Positions 15,195-23,069 of a stretch of DNA of 27,200 nucleotides are shown piece after piece (position 1 is the stretch's first letter; every line of letters begins with the position of its first letter). The stretch covers positions 1-27,200 of the forward strand of contig JADHWW010000016.1 in assembly GCA_016783285.1 (NCBI GenBank), written 5' to 3'. Source of the stretch: Anaerolineae bacterium (GTDB taxonomy: Bacteria > Chloroflexota > Anaerolineae > B4-G1). Both the position numbers and the translations under genes were made by a program. The notes beneath the pieces are model-generated. The model was not told where the DNA came from and did no database searches. It saw only the letters and a list, made by a program, of their open reading frames with translations.

Positions 15195-16529
15195 TCAGTC
15201 GTTTCTCAACGAGAGCGGCAGGTAGACAGTATGCGCGTTGGCGATGATCGTGGCGGTGGAGGTGATGGTCTGGTAGCCCGGTGCGACGATGGTCGCCGTG
15301 TTGGTGATGACCTGGGTCTCGGCAGTGCTCACGGCAACGGCGTACGTGACGGTGACTGCCGGTGTGGGGGTCAGCGTGCCGGACCAGCGCAGGGTGGGGG
15401 CATCGGTGTCGGTGACGGTGCCCAGCGTGGCGGTGAGTGTGCCAGGGACGTAAGCCAGGCCGGAGGGCACCACGTCAGTCAGGTTGACGGTGGTGGTGAT
15501 GTCCCGAACGACGATGGTGTAGGTGACGGTCTGGCCGTGCTCCGGCGCTCCTATCGAGGCGGTCTTTTGCGCCTCGCCTTCCTCGACCTCATCCCCGTTC
15601 CCATCCCAACCGGCGAGCCTGGCCATCATCCACCAAAACGCCTGTCCCTTGCGCTTGCAGTTAAGAGGATGCGAATGCGCACAGGAACTTGGAGGGTCGG
15701 TGCAATCCTCAGGATGAGCATCGCACCAGTCGTAACACCAGGAACAGGAGTCGTCCGTATAGGGGTAGTAGTTCCCGTCAGGGTCGTAGCTTTCAATATC
15801 GGCAAAGTCGAACAGCACCTTGTCGTTATCGAGCACGTAGTCCCTTACCATCTCATTGTTGTGTGTCAGCGTAGCACTGCCCCCGTCAGTGTGTCCCGTC
15901 ATATAGATGAAGCGCATTTGGGGGTACTCTGTCTCGAACTGGTTCAAGGTGTCGAGATACTGTTGTACCTCTGCCTCAGAGTTCCACGACTGCTGCCCAC
16001 ACCAGGACCACATTGAGTGGTCAAACAGCCCGGTATCGGCGACGGCTCGCGTTCGGTTCCTGCCGCTTTCCATGCTCCAATAGTCTTCCGGGTTGATGTA
16101 CGTTTCGGGCGGGTTGCCGTCGAATATGCAAAGCGCATCCGCTTCACAGGGCAAGGATGTAGGGGGGACAGCGCCTGCGTAGAATATTGAGAAATCGTAC
16201 TTCGGGTCTTGCTGCTCCAGAGCCTCGATGCCGGAGTTAATCTGTGAGCCGTGGGAGGTGTGGGCATAGTGAAGCGCTAGTTCCTTCGCCTTTTCCAGCC
16301 AGTAATCCGGAATCTTGCTCAGGTCGGTGCAGGTGTGGTCAACGATGATCGGTTGCTGTGTCAGCCTATTCTCTGTTCTGGCTGTTGCAGAGGCTTCCAC
16401 GGGGTTTTCGTCCCCCGTCGTGTCACGAACCGTCGTTCTGGTAGTGGAGGCAGAAGTCACGATAGCCCCGTTCAACGTCATCAGCAGAGCCAGAACGAGA
16501 AACATTCCGAAGAACTTTTGTGCCTTCAT
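15195..16529 (-). CDS. Secreted Cys-rich protein of unassigned family with DUF11 domain, V-Y-L-P tail
   Basis: 444 residues, start after AAGGAGACG. The signal peptide [20 protein letters not shown] is clear. Residues about 55-300 form a domain I cannot place with confidence; notable conserved-looking motifs are [41 protein letters not shown] and [10 protein letters not shown], plus a Cys-rich patch ([18 protein letters not shown]). The His/Asp-rich blocks suggest a hydrolase, possibly SGNH-like, and the Cys pattern suggests disulfides outside the cell. A DUF11 module ([20 protein letters not shown], then [10 protein letters not shown]) follows and the protein ends [12 protein letters not shown]. 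It precedes the FG-GAP gene by 22 nt. Confidence 0.88.
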   Translation of the reverse strand: MKAQKFFGMFLVLALLMTLNGAIVTSASTTRTTVRDTTGDENPVEASATARTENRLTQQPIIVDHTCTDLSKIPDYWLEKAKELALHYAHTSHGSQINSGIEALEQQDPKYDFSIFYAGAVPPTSLPCEADALCIFDGNPPETYINPEDYWSMESGRNRTRAVADTGLFDHSMWSWCGQQSWNSEAEVQQYLDTLNQFETEYPQMRFIYMTGHTDGGSATLTHNNEMVRDYVLDNDKVLFDFADIESYDPDGNYYPYTDDSCSWCYDWCDAHPEDCTDPPSSCAHSHPLNCKRKGQAFWWMMARLAGWDGNGDEVEEGEAQKTASIGAPEHGQTVTYTIVVRDITTTVNLTDVVPSGLAYVPGTLTATLGTVTDTDAPTLRWSGTLTPTPAVTVTYAVAVSTAETQVITNTATIVAPGYQTITSTATIIANAHTVYLPLSLRND

Positions 16530-16648
16530 TTTACGTCTCCTTTCAATTGATCTGGTAGGTGCTCTTCTGTCAAATGGTACGTACTTTTATCACGAATGGC
16601 CCGAATATGCAAATTCTACGAATGTTTGACTATGATTTTGAGGGCCAT

Positions 16649-16697
16649 CTCTCTATCTCTGTGGTTCTCTGTGTCTTCTCCGTGTAACTCTGTGTAA
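16649..16697. repeat. Degenerate CTCTGTG-type microrepeat
   Basis: About 50 nt made of imperfect copies of a CTCTGTG/TTCTCTGTG unit (reverse strand: ACACAGAG). It lies between two genes of the secreted-protein cluster and has no open frame of interest. It appears to be intergenic filler of the kind seen at 22941-22980 and 24591-24680 with other units. Confidence 0.6.
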
Positions 16698-16700
16698 CGA

Positions 16701-16723
16701 TTGTAGTTCGGCTTGTCCTACAA
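16701..16723. repeat. Small hairpin downstream of the beta-helix gene
   Basis: TTGTAG (16701-16706) can pair with CTACAA (16718-16723) around an 11-nt loop. It lies 9 nt beyond the stop of the 512-residue beta-helix gene and shares the TTGTAGT start of the repeat at 1695. It may be an attenuator or an unrelated repeat; there is no T-run. Confidence 0.4.
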
Positions 16724-16731
16724 CCGTATGA

Positions 16732-18270
16732 TCATGGACCGTAGCCACGCAGGACGAGCGGCAGGTAGACGTCGAAGTGTTGCCAGAAACCGTTGTTGGA
16801 CAGGGCCGACCAGTCCCCGTTACCGTTTTGGCTCTTGAGCGCGAAGTAGACTGTGCCGCCCCCGTACGGTACCGTCGCCGTGAAGGTCTCGGCGCTGCCT
16901 GGCAGGGTGCCGGTGAGGAGAGAAGCGTCGGTCCAGTTGGCCTCGGTGATGAGCGTGCCGGAGTAGCGCAGTGTGTAGGTGATACCGTCCGTCGGCGCGG
17001 TCCAGCGCAGCGTACCGGTCAACGTGCCGGTGTCCGTGATGGCCTGAGTCACGCGCAGGTCGGTCACGGTGGCGGGCGGAGGAGCGCCGTACTCGTCGGC
17101 GCCCACATCGGGGGCCGCGCCGATGGGCCGTGCGTCGCGGTCGTAGTCATCCGACACGTTGGCCAGCGTCGCCGCCTGGTCAATGGCGCCGCTGGCCGTG
17201 GACGTGAGGTGCAGGTCGCCCGAGGCAGCGTCCGCGAACCAGTCCACCCCGGCGTCGGTGACGTTGCCCACCGGGGTGCCCTGGGCCCCGTCCCGGTTGT
17301 GCAGGATGCTCATATTGGTCAGGTTGTAGGCAAAGGTTCCCTGGCTCTCACTGTAGCGCGCCTCCATGCCCCAGGTCAGGCCTGAATCGGGATTGAGGAG
17401 GATGGCCGTGTTGTGCGCCACCAGCCAGTCCTGAGCGCGGGTCATTTCGATGGCCACGTCGTGCTCCAGGCTGCTGTAGATAAAGTTGTTGCGCACGATT
17501 CCACCGGTATGGTTTATGCCACTCTGGCTAGCATTGCCAAAGGAGATGCCCTGATAGCAGTCAACCAGCAAATTGCGCTCTACTATCGTGTCCGAGGATC
17601 CGGACCAGAACAGAATCGTGGGAACGGGCGTGTCATCAATCGTGCGTATGCGATACCACTCGTTGTCCCGCACCACCCATCTGTGCGCCCGGTGCGCGCT
17701 GATGCCATTTGTATAGGAATCGGGTGCGCTGGTCGTGTATTCCAGGCGCGAGCAGGCCAGCAACCCGTCCTCACTCCCGTCACCGTCGGGGTTGACTTTG
17801 ACCAGTTGGTCTCTGATGTCCTGGATGTGCAAGTTGTACAGCCTGGGTCGGTCGCTGCCCTGGATAGACACCCCGTGGTCGTGAGCGTCACGAATCGTGA
17901 GATCCGCGATGGTCACGTCGTCGGCATCAACCAGAATCCCAAAATGGCCGGATTCCATGCCGCCAAAATCCAGGATCACGTCGTCACGGTCACCGGTCTC
18001 GCCACGGAGGGCGATCCCGTCGTTCACTATGTAGACAGAGTCTTGCATGTCGTAAACACCGGCCTCGACCATGATCGTGGTGCCGGCTGCCGCATCGTAC
18101 GCCTGATTGCGCAATTCTGATTCTGAGGAGACGGTGACGGTGGGGCCGGTAGGGGGTGACAAGGGGGGACATCTGTCCGATTGGGTTGCGCCCGGCCCCG
18201 GAGAAGCCAGCGCGACCATGCCGGTCAGCAGGCTCAAGACGAACGTCGTCGTCAAGACTCGGCTACCCAT
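16732..18270 (-). CDS. Secreted parallel beta-helix protein, choice-of-anchor-Q-like, V-Y-L-P tail
   Basis: 512 residues with a signal peptide (MGSRVLTTTFVLSLLTGMVA). The body is a right-handed parallel beta-helix: an opening ESELRNQAYDAAAGTTIMVE and VYDMQDSVYIVNDGIALRGE, then repeated rungs such as DADDVTIADLTIRDAHDHGV and SDRPRLYNLHIQDIRDQ. NLLVDCYQGISFG and NGISAHRAHRWVVRDNEW are further rungs. A choice-of-anchor-Q-like end (RPIGAAPDVGADEY, 387-394 for the core) precedes a fibronectin-like domain and the tail FDVYLPLVLRGYGP. It is the first gene of the minus-strand secreted cluster, with its own promoter at 18352-18380. A role on surface or matrix glycans is plausible but not shown. Confidence 0.92.
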   Translation of the reverse strand: MGSRVLTTTFVLSLLTGMVALASPGPGATQSDRCPPLSPPTGPTVTVSSESELRNQAYDAAAGTTIMVEAGVYDMQDSVYIVNDGIALRGETGDRDDVILDFGGMESGHFGILVDADDVTIADLTIRDAHDHGVSIQGSDRPRLYNLHIQDIRDQLVKVNPDGDGSEDGLLACSRLEYTTSAPDSYTNGISAHRAHRWVVRDNEWYRIRTIDDTPVPTILFWSGSSDTIVERNLLVDCYQGISFGNASQSGINHTGGIVRNNFIYSSLEHDVAIEMTRAQDWLVAHNTAILLNPDSGLTWGMEARYSESQGTFAYNLTNMSILHNRDGAQGTPVGNVTDAGVDWFADAASGDLHLTSTASGAIDQAATLANVSDDYDRDARPIGAAPDVGADEYGAPPPATVTDLRVTQAITDTGTLTGTLRWTAPTDGITYTLRYSGTLITEANWTDASLLTGTLPGSAETFTATVPYGGGTVYFALKSQNGNGDWSALSNNGFWQHFDVYLPLVLRGYGP

Positions 18271-18351
18271 CTTCCGTTGATCCTCCCGCCTTCCCCCTGC
18301 TCCCGCTTTGGTTTCCTGGTTTCTTCTGGTTTCCTGGGGGGGTATACCTAC

Positions 18352-18380
18352 AGGATACCAGAAAACGCGGAAGATGGCAA
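18352..18380 (-). promoter_or_regulatory. Promoter of the secreted-protein cluster
   Basis: On the reverse strand TTGCCA (18375-18380) and TATCCT (18352-18357) are separated by 17 nt. The leader of about 75 nt contains GGTTTCCTGG-like repeats (18310-18338 on the plus strand) and a GGGAGG ribosome site near the start codon. Confidence 0.55.
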
Positions 18381-18427
18381 TGGCGCGTTGGTACTACGTG
18401 GGCACGCGAGGTGACATGCTACCCCGA

Positions 18428-18456
18428 TTGCCTCTTACACCCTTTTGTGCTAAACT
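18428..18456 (+). promoter_or_regulatory. Promoter of the first GT4 glycosyltransferase gene
   Basis: TTGCCT (18428-18433), 17 nt, then TAAACT (18451-18456) with a TGC extension before the -10. The sequence CCTTTTGTGCTA matches the promoter at 3951-3979. It leaves a leader of about 45 nt before the start codon and diverges from the secreted-cluster promoter. Confidence 0.65.
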
Positions 18457-18506
18457 GGATACCGGGTGCGGCGGTGGGCGGCGCAAAAGCACAGGGGAGA
18501 CAGGTG

Positions 18507-19865
18507 ATGAGCACTATCGGCATCTTTCACTACAAAGTCGGCGGGACGGATGGGGTCTCGCTGGAGATAAACAAATGGAAGCGGGTGCTGGAGGAGATGG
18601 GGTACACGGTGCATCTCTGTGCGGGCGACCTGGGCGCGGCCGAGGGTACGCTGATCGAGGGGTTGTATCACCATCGCCCGGACGTCGAGCGGCTGGACCG
18701 GAACACGTTCCGCGAGTTGAGTGATTTCGATAGTGAATCGGAGTACAGGGCGGAGGTTTATCGGATCGCCGGCGCGATTGAGCGGGAGGTGCGGGACTTC
18801 GTGGAGCGGGCGGGGGTTGATTTCCTCATCCCGCAGAATGTCTGGTCGGTTGCTATGAGCCTTCCGGCCGCCATCGCGCTGGCGCGGGTGATGCGCGAGT
18901 TGCAACTGGACACGCTGGCCCAGCATCACGACTTCTACTGGGAACGGACAGGTGGGGTATCCCTCACCTGTGGGACGGCCATCGAGATCGCCGATAAGTA
19001 CCTGCCGCCGCGTGACCCGTTGATCCGGCACGCGGTCATCAACAGCCTGGCGCAGCGGGAACTGTCCGAGCGCAAGGGGATCGAGGCCAGCGTGGCGCCC
19101 AACGTCTTCGATTTTGACGGTCCGAACTGGCAGCCCGACGACTACAATCGGGATTTCCGCGCCCGCATCGGGCTGTGGGAGAACGACGTCATGGTATTGC
19201 AGGCCACTCGCATCATCCGGCGCAAGGGGATCGAACTGGCGGTCGATTTCGTGAAGGCGCTGGGCAGCCCGGAGCGCCGTGCGCGGCTCAAGCGGTATGG
19301 GCTGTACGATGGGCGCCCTTTCGACGACGACAGCCGGATCGTGCTGGTGCTGGCCGGGTACTCGGAGGACCCGAGCGGGCGTTACGTCAACCTGCTCAGG
19401 CAAAAGGTCGAGCGGGCGGGGGTTGAGGCCCTCTTCATCTCCGATTTGGTGGGGGGGCGGCGGCAGACGCGGGGCGGACAGAAGATCTACTCTCTGTGGG
19501 ATACGTACGTCTTCGCCGACTTCGTCACCTACCCCAGCCTGTGGGAGGGGTGGGGCAATCAGTTCCTCGAGGCGCTGCGGGCCCGGCTCCCACTGGTGTT
19601 GTTCGAGTATCCGGTCTACCGGGCCGACATCCGGGACAAGGGCTTCCAGATTGTCTCCCTGGGCAGCGAGATCCAGGGCCGGGATGACCTGGGGCTGGTG
19701 GAGGTGGGGGCGGGGGTCGTCGAGGCGGCTGCAGACCAGGCGGTGGCCTTGCTCACTGATGCACGGTTGCGCCGGGAGACGGTCGGGCACAACTTCCAGC
19801 TCGGCCGCCAGCATTACTCAATGGAGGCTCTGCGGGGCTACCTGACACGGCTGATGGAGCAATAG
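18507..19865 (+). CDS. GT4 family glycosyltransferase
   Basis: 452 residues from the ATG at 18507 (MSTIGIFHYKVGGTDGVSLE), preceded by GGGGAGACAGGTG. The frame stays open upstream to 18156, but that extension crosses the promoter and is unconserved. The N-terminal Rossmann domain carries the VGGTDGVSLEINKWKRVLEE acceptor-side motif. The C-terminal GT-B domain shows IIRRKGIELAVDFVKAL and the E-x7-E motif EGWGNQFLE (E347, E355) in YPSLWEGWGNQFLEALRARL, which binds the nucleotide-sugar. Cytoplasmic, retaining transferase; acceptor unknown. It is monocistronic and meets the response-regulator gene tail to tail with a 36-nt gap. An antisense frame over it is a shadow. Confidence 0.92.
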   Translation: MSTIGIFHYKVGGTDGVSLEINKWKRVLEEMGYTVHLCAGDLGAAEGTLIEGLYHHRPDVERLDRNTFRELSDFDSESEYRAEVYRIAGAIEREVRDFVERAGVDFLIPQNVWSVAMSLPAAIALARVMRELQLDTLAQHHDFYWERTGGVSLTCGTAIEIADKYLPPRDPLIRHAVINSLAQRELSERKGIEASVAPNVFDFDGPNWQPDDYNRDFRARIGLWENDVMVLQATRIIRRKGIELAVDFVKALGSPERRARLKRYGLYDGRPFDDDSRIVLVLAGYSEDPSGRYVNLLRQKVERAGVEALFISDLVGGRRQTRGGQKIYSLWDTYVFADFVTYPSLWEGWGNQFLEALRARLPLVLFEYPVYRADIRDKGFQIVSLGSEIQGRDDLGLVEVGAGVVEAAADQAVALLTDARLRRETVGHNFQLGRQHYSMEALRGYLTRLMEQ

Positions 19866-19901
19866 CGAGGTGCGGCTTTTCCCCCGATGTGATAGGGATG
19901 T

Positions 19902-20597
19902 TCAGGCAGTATCTTCGACCTCGAAGAAGTAGCCGGCGCCGGGCACAGTGTGGATGAAATGGGGCTTGTTCGGGTCGGCGTCGATCTTTCGGCGGAGCCG
20001 GTAGATGAACTGCTTGACTAAATCTGTCTCGCCCACGTATTCCGGGCCCCACACGCGGGCGAGAATGGCGTCTCTGCTTAGAACCTTGCCAACGTGGCGC
20101 ACGAGGTAATCGAGCATTTCGAACTCGGTCGGGGTCAAGTGGACGATCTCCCCATGGACTACAGCGTGACGGCGGGATCGGTCCAGTACGAACGCCCCAT
20201 CGGTGAAAACGAGAATGTCGGGGGTCTCCTCTTTGCTGGAGGTACGCCTCAGGCAGGCGGTCAGGCGAGAGAGGAGTTCCCGTTGGCTGAAAGGCTTGAT
20301 GATGTAATCATCGGCGCCTAGCGCCAGCCCGCGCACGATGTCATCCACCGCTCCCTTGGCGGTGAGGAAGATGATCGGAACCGCGGTCATCTCACGCAGG
20401 CCACGGCAGGTCTCAAAACCGTCGCGCGTAGGCATCATCACGTCCAGGATAATGGCATCGGGGTGTGTCTCATACGCTCGACGCAAGCCTTCGAGGCCGT
20501 CGGTGGCCAGGACAACTTCGAAGCCGTTTTTGGTCAGGGTGAGTTCTAATATGCGCAGTATGTCTGCGTCGTCGTCAATGACCAAGATACGGGACAT
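19902..20597 (-). CDS. OmpR/PhoB family response regulator
   Basis: 231 residues. The receiver domain (1-118) has acidic D8-D10, the phospho-acceptor D52 in AIILDVMMPTRDG, T79 in IIFLTAKG and K101 in YIIKPFSQREL, so phosphorylation chemistry is intact. The C-terminal winged helix (about 130-228) has the usual HLTPTEFEMLDYLVRHVGKV, VLSRDAILARVWGP and RLRRKIDADPNKPHFIHTV blocks. It is a DNA-binding transcription factor. No histidine kinase gene adjoins it, so its partner is elsewhere. A good promoter lies in the tail of the upstream DUF1461 gene, giving independent transcription. Confidence 0.96.
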   Translation of the reverse strand: MSRILVIDDDADILRILELTLTKNGFEVVLATDGLEGLRRAYETHPDAIILDVMMPTRDGFETCRGLREMTAVPIIFLTAKGAVDDIVRGLALGADDYIIKPFSQRELLSRLTACLRRTSSKEETPDILVFTDGAFVLDRSRRHAVVHGEIVHLTPTEFEMLDYLVRHVGKVLSRDAILARVWGPEYVGETDLVKQFIYRLRRKIDADPNKPHFIHTVPGAGYFFEVEDTA

Positions 20598-20658
20598 TGT
20601 CCTTGCTTTGCTCCTTTCGATTGCCGTCCACCTGGTCTATCTTATCTGTACTGCGCCT

Positions 20659-20687
20659 AATGTATCACAATTGCGAAGTGCTGTCAA
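20659..20687 (-). promoter_or_regulatory. Promoter of the response regulator gene
   Basis: On the reverse strand a perfect TTGACA (20682-20687), a 17-nt spacer and TACATT (20659-20664). The -35 box lies in the last codons of the DUF1461 gene and the -10 just beyond its stop codon. A leader of about 55 nt follows. Confidence 0.75.
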
Positions 20688-21372
20688 GCGTTGATCTCAT
20701 CCGCCGACGCCATAGCCATCCCACAGCAGCGATGGCGATTGCCTCCACGACCAGCAGGCCGACGACAGTCATAGCCACGTCCATCCAGAAGCGTATAGGG
20801 AACAGGCGAATCAAGGTGTCCGAGTAGGGGAAGATCCAACTGTCGCCTTCAAAGAAGAGGCGGTGAAACGTGGTAAAGAACTCCCCCCAACTCAGCACCA
20901 TGTACACGGCGACGGTTCCCAACAATCCCAGGGTGAGGATGCTGCCGCTCAAGAGCGCGGCAGGGGCGCGCCGACGCGCGTGGCTCGTAGCGAGCAGTGT
21001 TGTTATCCCTCCAAGCAAACCCAGTACGGCGACGATGCCGGCCGTCATCATTCCATTGTACACCACCTGCACGTCGGCCATGTGAATCAGTTCCCGCTCG
21101 CTGAAAGCAGGCTCGCCACCGGGGAGTCGCAGGTTGGCCAGGAGCGAGAGATGCGCGTTGGTCGCCAGGTACTCCACGCAAGTTTCGGCCAGGCGGGTGC
21201 GCTCATCGGTGGAGAGGCCGAAGGGGTCGGGCGGGAAATCTGTCTTCCCATACTCCCAGTGCACAAACCAGTGACCGGTCACGATGCGCAAGTCGGCCGC
21301 GACTAGAAGGACGGGCAAGGCCAGCACAAGCAGTCCTTGAATCAGGCGAGCCAATCGTGTGTGAAGCATCAT
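20665..21372 (-). CDS. DUF1461 integral membrane protein (TIGR01906-like)
   Basis: 235 residues with four predicted membrane segments: GLLVLALPVLLVAADL (N-terminal), GIVAVLGLLGGITTLL, GSILTLGLLGTVAVYMVLSW and VGLLVVEAIAIAAVGWLW. Between the third and fourth lies FHRLFFEGDSWIFPYSDTLI, then RLFPIRFWMD, the signature of the DUF1461 family. The long loop after the first helix contains ERELIHMADVQVVYN, also typical. Function is unknown. The start overlaps the stop of the spermidine-synthase-like gene by 4 nt (ATGA), so the two are translationally coupled; a functional link with that membrane protein is plausible but unproven. Confidence 0.88.
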   Translation of the reverse strand: MMLHTRLARLIQGLLVLALPVLLVAADLRIVTGHWFVHWEYGKTDFPPDPFGLSTDERTRLAETCVEYLATNAHLSLLANLRLPGGEPAFSERELIHMADVQVVYNGMMTAGIVAVLGLLGGITTLLATSHARRRAPAALLSGSILTLGLLGTVAVYMVLSWGEFFTTFHRLFFEGDSWIFPYSDTLIRLFPIRFWMDVAMTVVGLLVVEAIAIAAVGWLWRRRMRSTLDSTSQL

Positions 21373-22901
21373 TTTCCTTTCAGCATGAAGTCGAAGACCA
21401 GCGCATTGGTCATCAGTTCAATGGCAGCGCGGTCGTCGGTGAAGATGACTTTCCCTGGTCGCGTGGCACGCAGGTTTGTCGCCGCCTGCAATGCTGTGGG
21501 GTATAGGAATGTGTCCCCCTCCAGGCCGAGCAGGTTGTCCATCAGGTTACCGGTCTCGCTGGGTTGGACTGTGGCTACGACGACGGCGTTGAAACTGTTC
21601 GGCACGTCAATCACGTGGGCCGATGGGAAAACCTGGAGCATCGTCGCTATCATGGCTTCCACCAGCCGGTAGTCCTCAGGGGTGTGCCCTACGTTGACAA
21701 CGACGACGCCATCAGCGGTCAGATGCTCCCGTACCTGGCGGAAGAACTCCACCGTCGCCAGGTGGGGGGGAATGTAGGGCAACCGGTAGGCGTCCACGCC
21801 GACGACCGTGTAGCGCCGGTCGGAGTGAGCCAGGTAGTAGCGTCCATCGGCGACGATGACGTTGAGGTTGGGTTGGTCCATCGCGAAGTACTCCTGCCCC
21901 ACGCGCACGATCTTGGGGTCGATTTCCACTCCGTCAATGGGGAGCGGCCCGTAGACGGCGGTATACTGCCGGGCGATGGTGCCGGCAGCCAGCCCTATGA
22001 GCGCCACACTCTCTACCTGATCCGGGGTGTAGGGTGGGGGATTGAAGTAAGGGGCGACGAGAAAGTAATCCCACGGTCCGGCGGTACGCAATTGATTGGG
22101 GCAATAGACGGAATGAATGCCTTGCCCCTCGTTCAGCAGCAGGTGGCGGCAGCCTTCCTTCTCCACCACCTGGATGTAGTTATAAGCCGACTCGGTCTCG
22201 TAGATGGCGTCCTCTGAGGCCTTGACCGGCTGCCCGCGCCAGAGAAGGGTCAGCAGGATGACGATGGTTGGCATCCAAAGATACAGGATCAGGCGGCGCG
22301 GGCTGCTGTGAGCAAGCCCGATGAGCGCGATGACCAGCAGAAACAGCGACAGCAGGACGAATGTGTAACGCGTGCCGATGGTGGGTATCAGTACCAGGTC
22401 GGGCAGGAACGCGCCGATGAAACTGCCGGCGGTTGATATGGCGTAGATGCGACCGGCCGTCCGGCCGGCGCTTTCTACATCTTCCATTGCCAGCCGGATG
22501 ATGAAGGGCGAGATGCAGCCAAGCAGTGTGATAGGGGCGCTGAAGAGGATCAGCACGGAGAGGAAAGAACCGCCGAGCATGGCGACGTTGAAGTCGGCAA
22601 AACCTGGCGACGCCAGCGAGAGCACCGGGTGGGCGGCGAAGGGCACGACGCCGATGAGGAAGGCTGCCCAGGCTACGATCTGGTAGAGCGTGGTGGGGTA
22701 GGGGGAGCGGTCGGCCCAGTGCCCACCGAGAAAGTAGCCAGCCGTCAGATAGAGCAGAATCAGCCCGATAATGGTGGCCCACACCAGATTGGCGGTGCCG
22801 AAGTGATTGCGGAGCAGGCTGGAGGCGGCGAACTCGACTGCCAGGGAGGCCAACCCACCAGCGAATGCGGTGATGTGGAGGCGAATGTGTTGCCTGTGCA
22901 T
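21369..22901 (-). CDS. Membrane-anchored spermidine-synthase-like protein (MFS-like N-terminus)
   Basis: 510 residues. Residues 1-222 form about seven hydrophobic helices with GLASLAVEFAASSLLRNHFG and TLLGCISPFIIRLAMEDVES, typical of the MFS-like half of fused spermidine synthases. The C-terminal methyltransferase-fold domain has VALIGLAAGTIARQY (299-313), IDGVEIDPKIV (322-332), VADGRYYLAHSDRRYTVVGV (350-369) and DAYRLPYIPPHLATVEFF (370-387). The usual Gly-rich GGGxG loop is altered to GLAAGT, so the cofactor or substrate may differ from true polyamine synthases. No ribosome site precedes the ATG and the -10 box lies 8 nt upstream, suggesting a leaderless mRNA. DUF1461 follows in the same operon. 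Confidence 0.9.
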   Translation of the reverse strand: MHRQHIRLHITAFAGGLASLAVEFAASSLLRNHFGTANLVWATIIGLILLYLTAGYFLGGHWADRSPYPTTLYQIVAWAAFLIGVVPFAAHPVLSLASPGFADFNVAMLGGSFLSVLILFSAPITLLGCISPFIIRLAMEDVESAGRTAGRIYAISTAGSFIGAFLPDLVLIPTIGTRYTFVLLSLFLLVIALIGLAHSSPRRLILYLWMPTIVILLTLLWRGQPVKASEDAIYETESAYNYIQVVEKEGCRHLLLNEGQGIHSVYCPNQLRTAGPWDYFLVAPYFNPPPYTPDQVESVALIGLAAGTIARQYTAVYGPLPIDGVEIDPKIVRVGQEYFAMDQPNLNVIVADGRYYLAHSDRRYTVVGVDAYRLPYIPPHLATVEFFRQVREHLTADGVVVVNVGHTPEDYRLVEAMIATMLQVFPSAHVIDVPNSFNAVVVATVQPSETGNLMDNLLGLEGDTFLYPTALQAATNLRATRPGKVIFTDDRAAIELMTNALVFDFMLKGK

Positions 22902-22909
22902 ACGGGCTG

Positions 22910-22937
22910 ATTATACTGCATTTGAGCGTCCAGGCAA
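22910..22937 (-). promoter_or_regulatory. Promoter giving a probably leaderless transcript
   Basis: On the reverse strand TTGCCT (22932-22937), a 16-nt spacer and a perfect TATAAT (22910-22915). The start codon of the spermidine-synthase-like gene begins 8 nt after the -10 box, where transcription itself should start. Confidence 0.75.
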
Positions 22938-22940
22938 CCT

Positions 22941-22980
22941 GAACCACGAAAGTCGCGAAAGCGCGCGAAGGCCGCGAACT
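22941..22980. repeat. Degenerate CGCGAA-type microrepeat
   Basis: About 40 nt of imperfect copies of a CGCGAAAG/CACGAAAG unit in the divergent space between the spermidine-synthase-like gene and the second GT4 gene. It is followed by CCTCAATCTCAATTTCAACC, another short-period repeat. No regulatory motif is evident in it. Confidence 0.55.
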
Positions 22981-23016
22981 CTTGCCTCAATCTCAATTTC
23001 AACCTCAATGCGTTAC

Positions 23017-23045
23017 TTGACGTCTGCTCTCCGTTGGTATACCAT
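23017..23045 (+). promoter_or_regulatory. Promoter of the GT4-yraN-miaA operon
   Basis: TTGACG (23017-23022), a 17-nt spacer and TACCAT (23040-23045). The ribosome site GAGGAGGG lies at 23053-23060, so the leader is short, about 20 nt. Confidence 0.6.
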
Positions 23046-23069
23046 GCTTGGTGAGGAGGGATGTGTCTG

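Noticed and set aside
16568..16573. TTGACA on the reverse strand as -35 for the Cys-rich secreted gene
   Set aside because: At 17-nt spacing the -10 would be TCAATT, too poor to call a promoter.
18156..18506. N-terminal extension of the first GT4 glycosyltransferase
   Set aside because: It crosses the promoters of both divergent genes and lacks conservation features; a ribosome site precedes the ATG at 18507.
18450..19814. 454-residue minus-strand frame opposite the first GT4 gene
   Set aside because: The plus strand has clear GT4 motifs and a ribosome site; the minus frame has no recognisable features.
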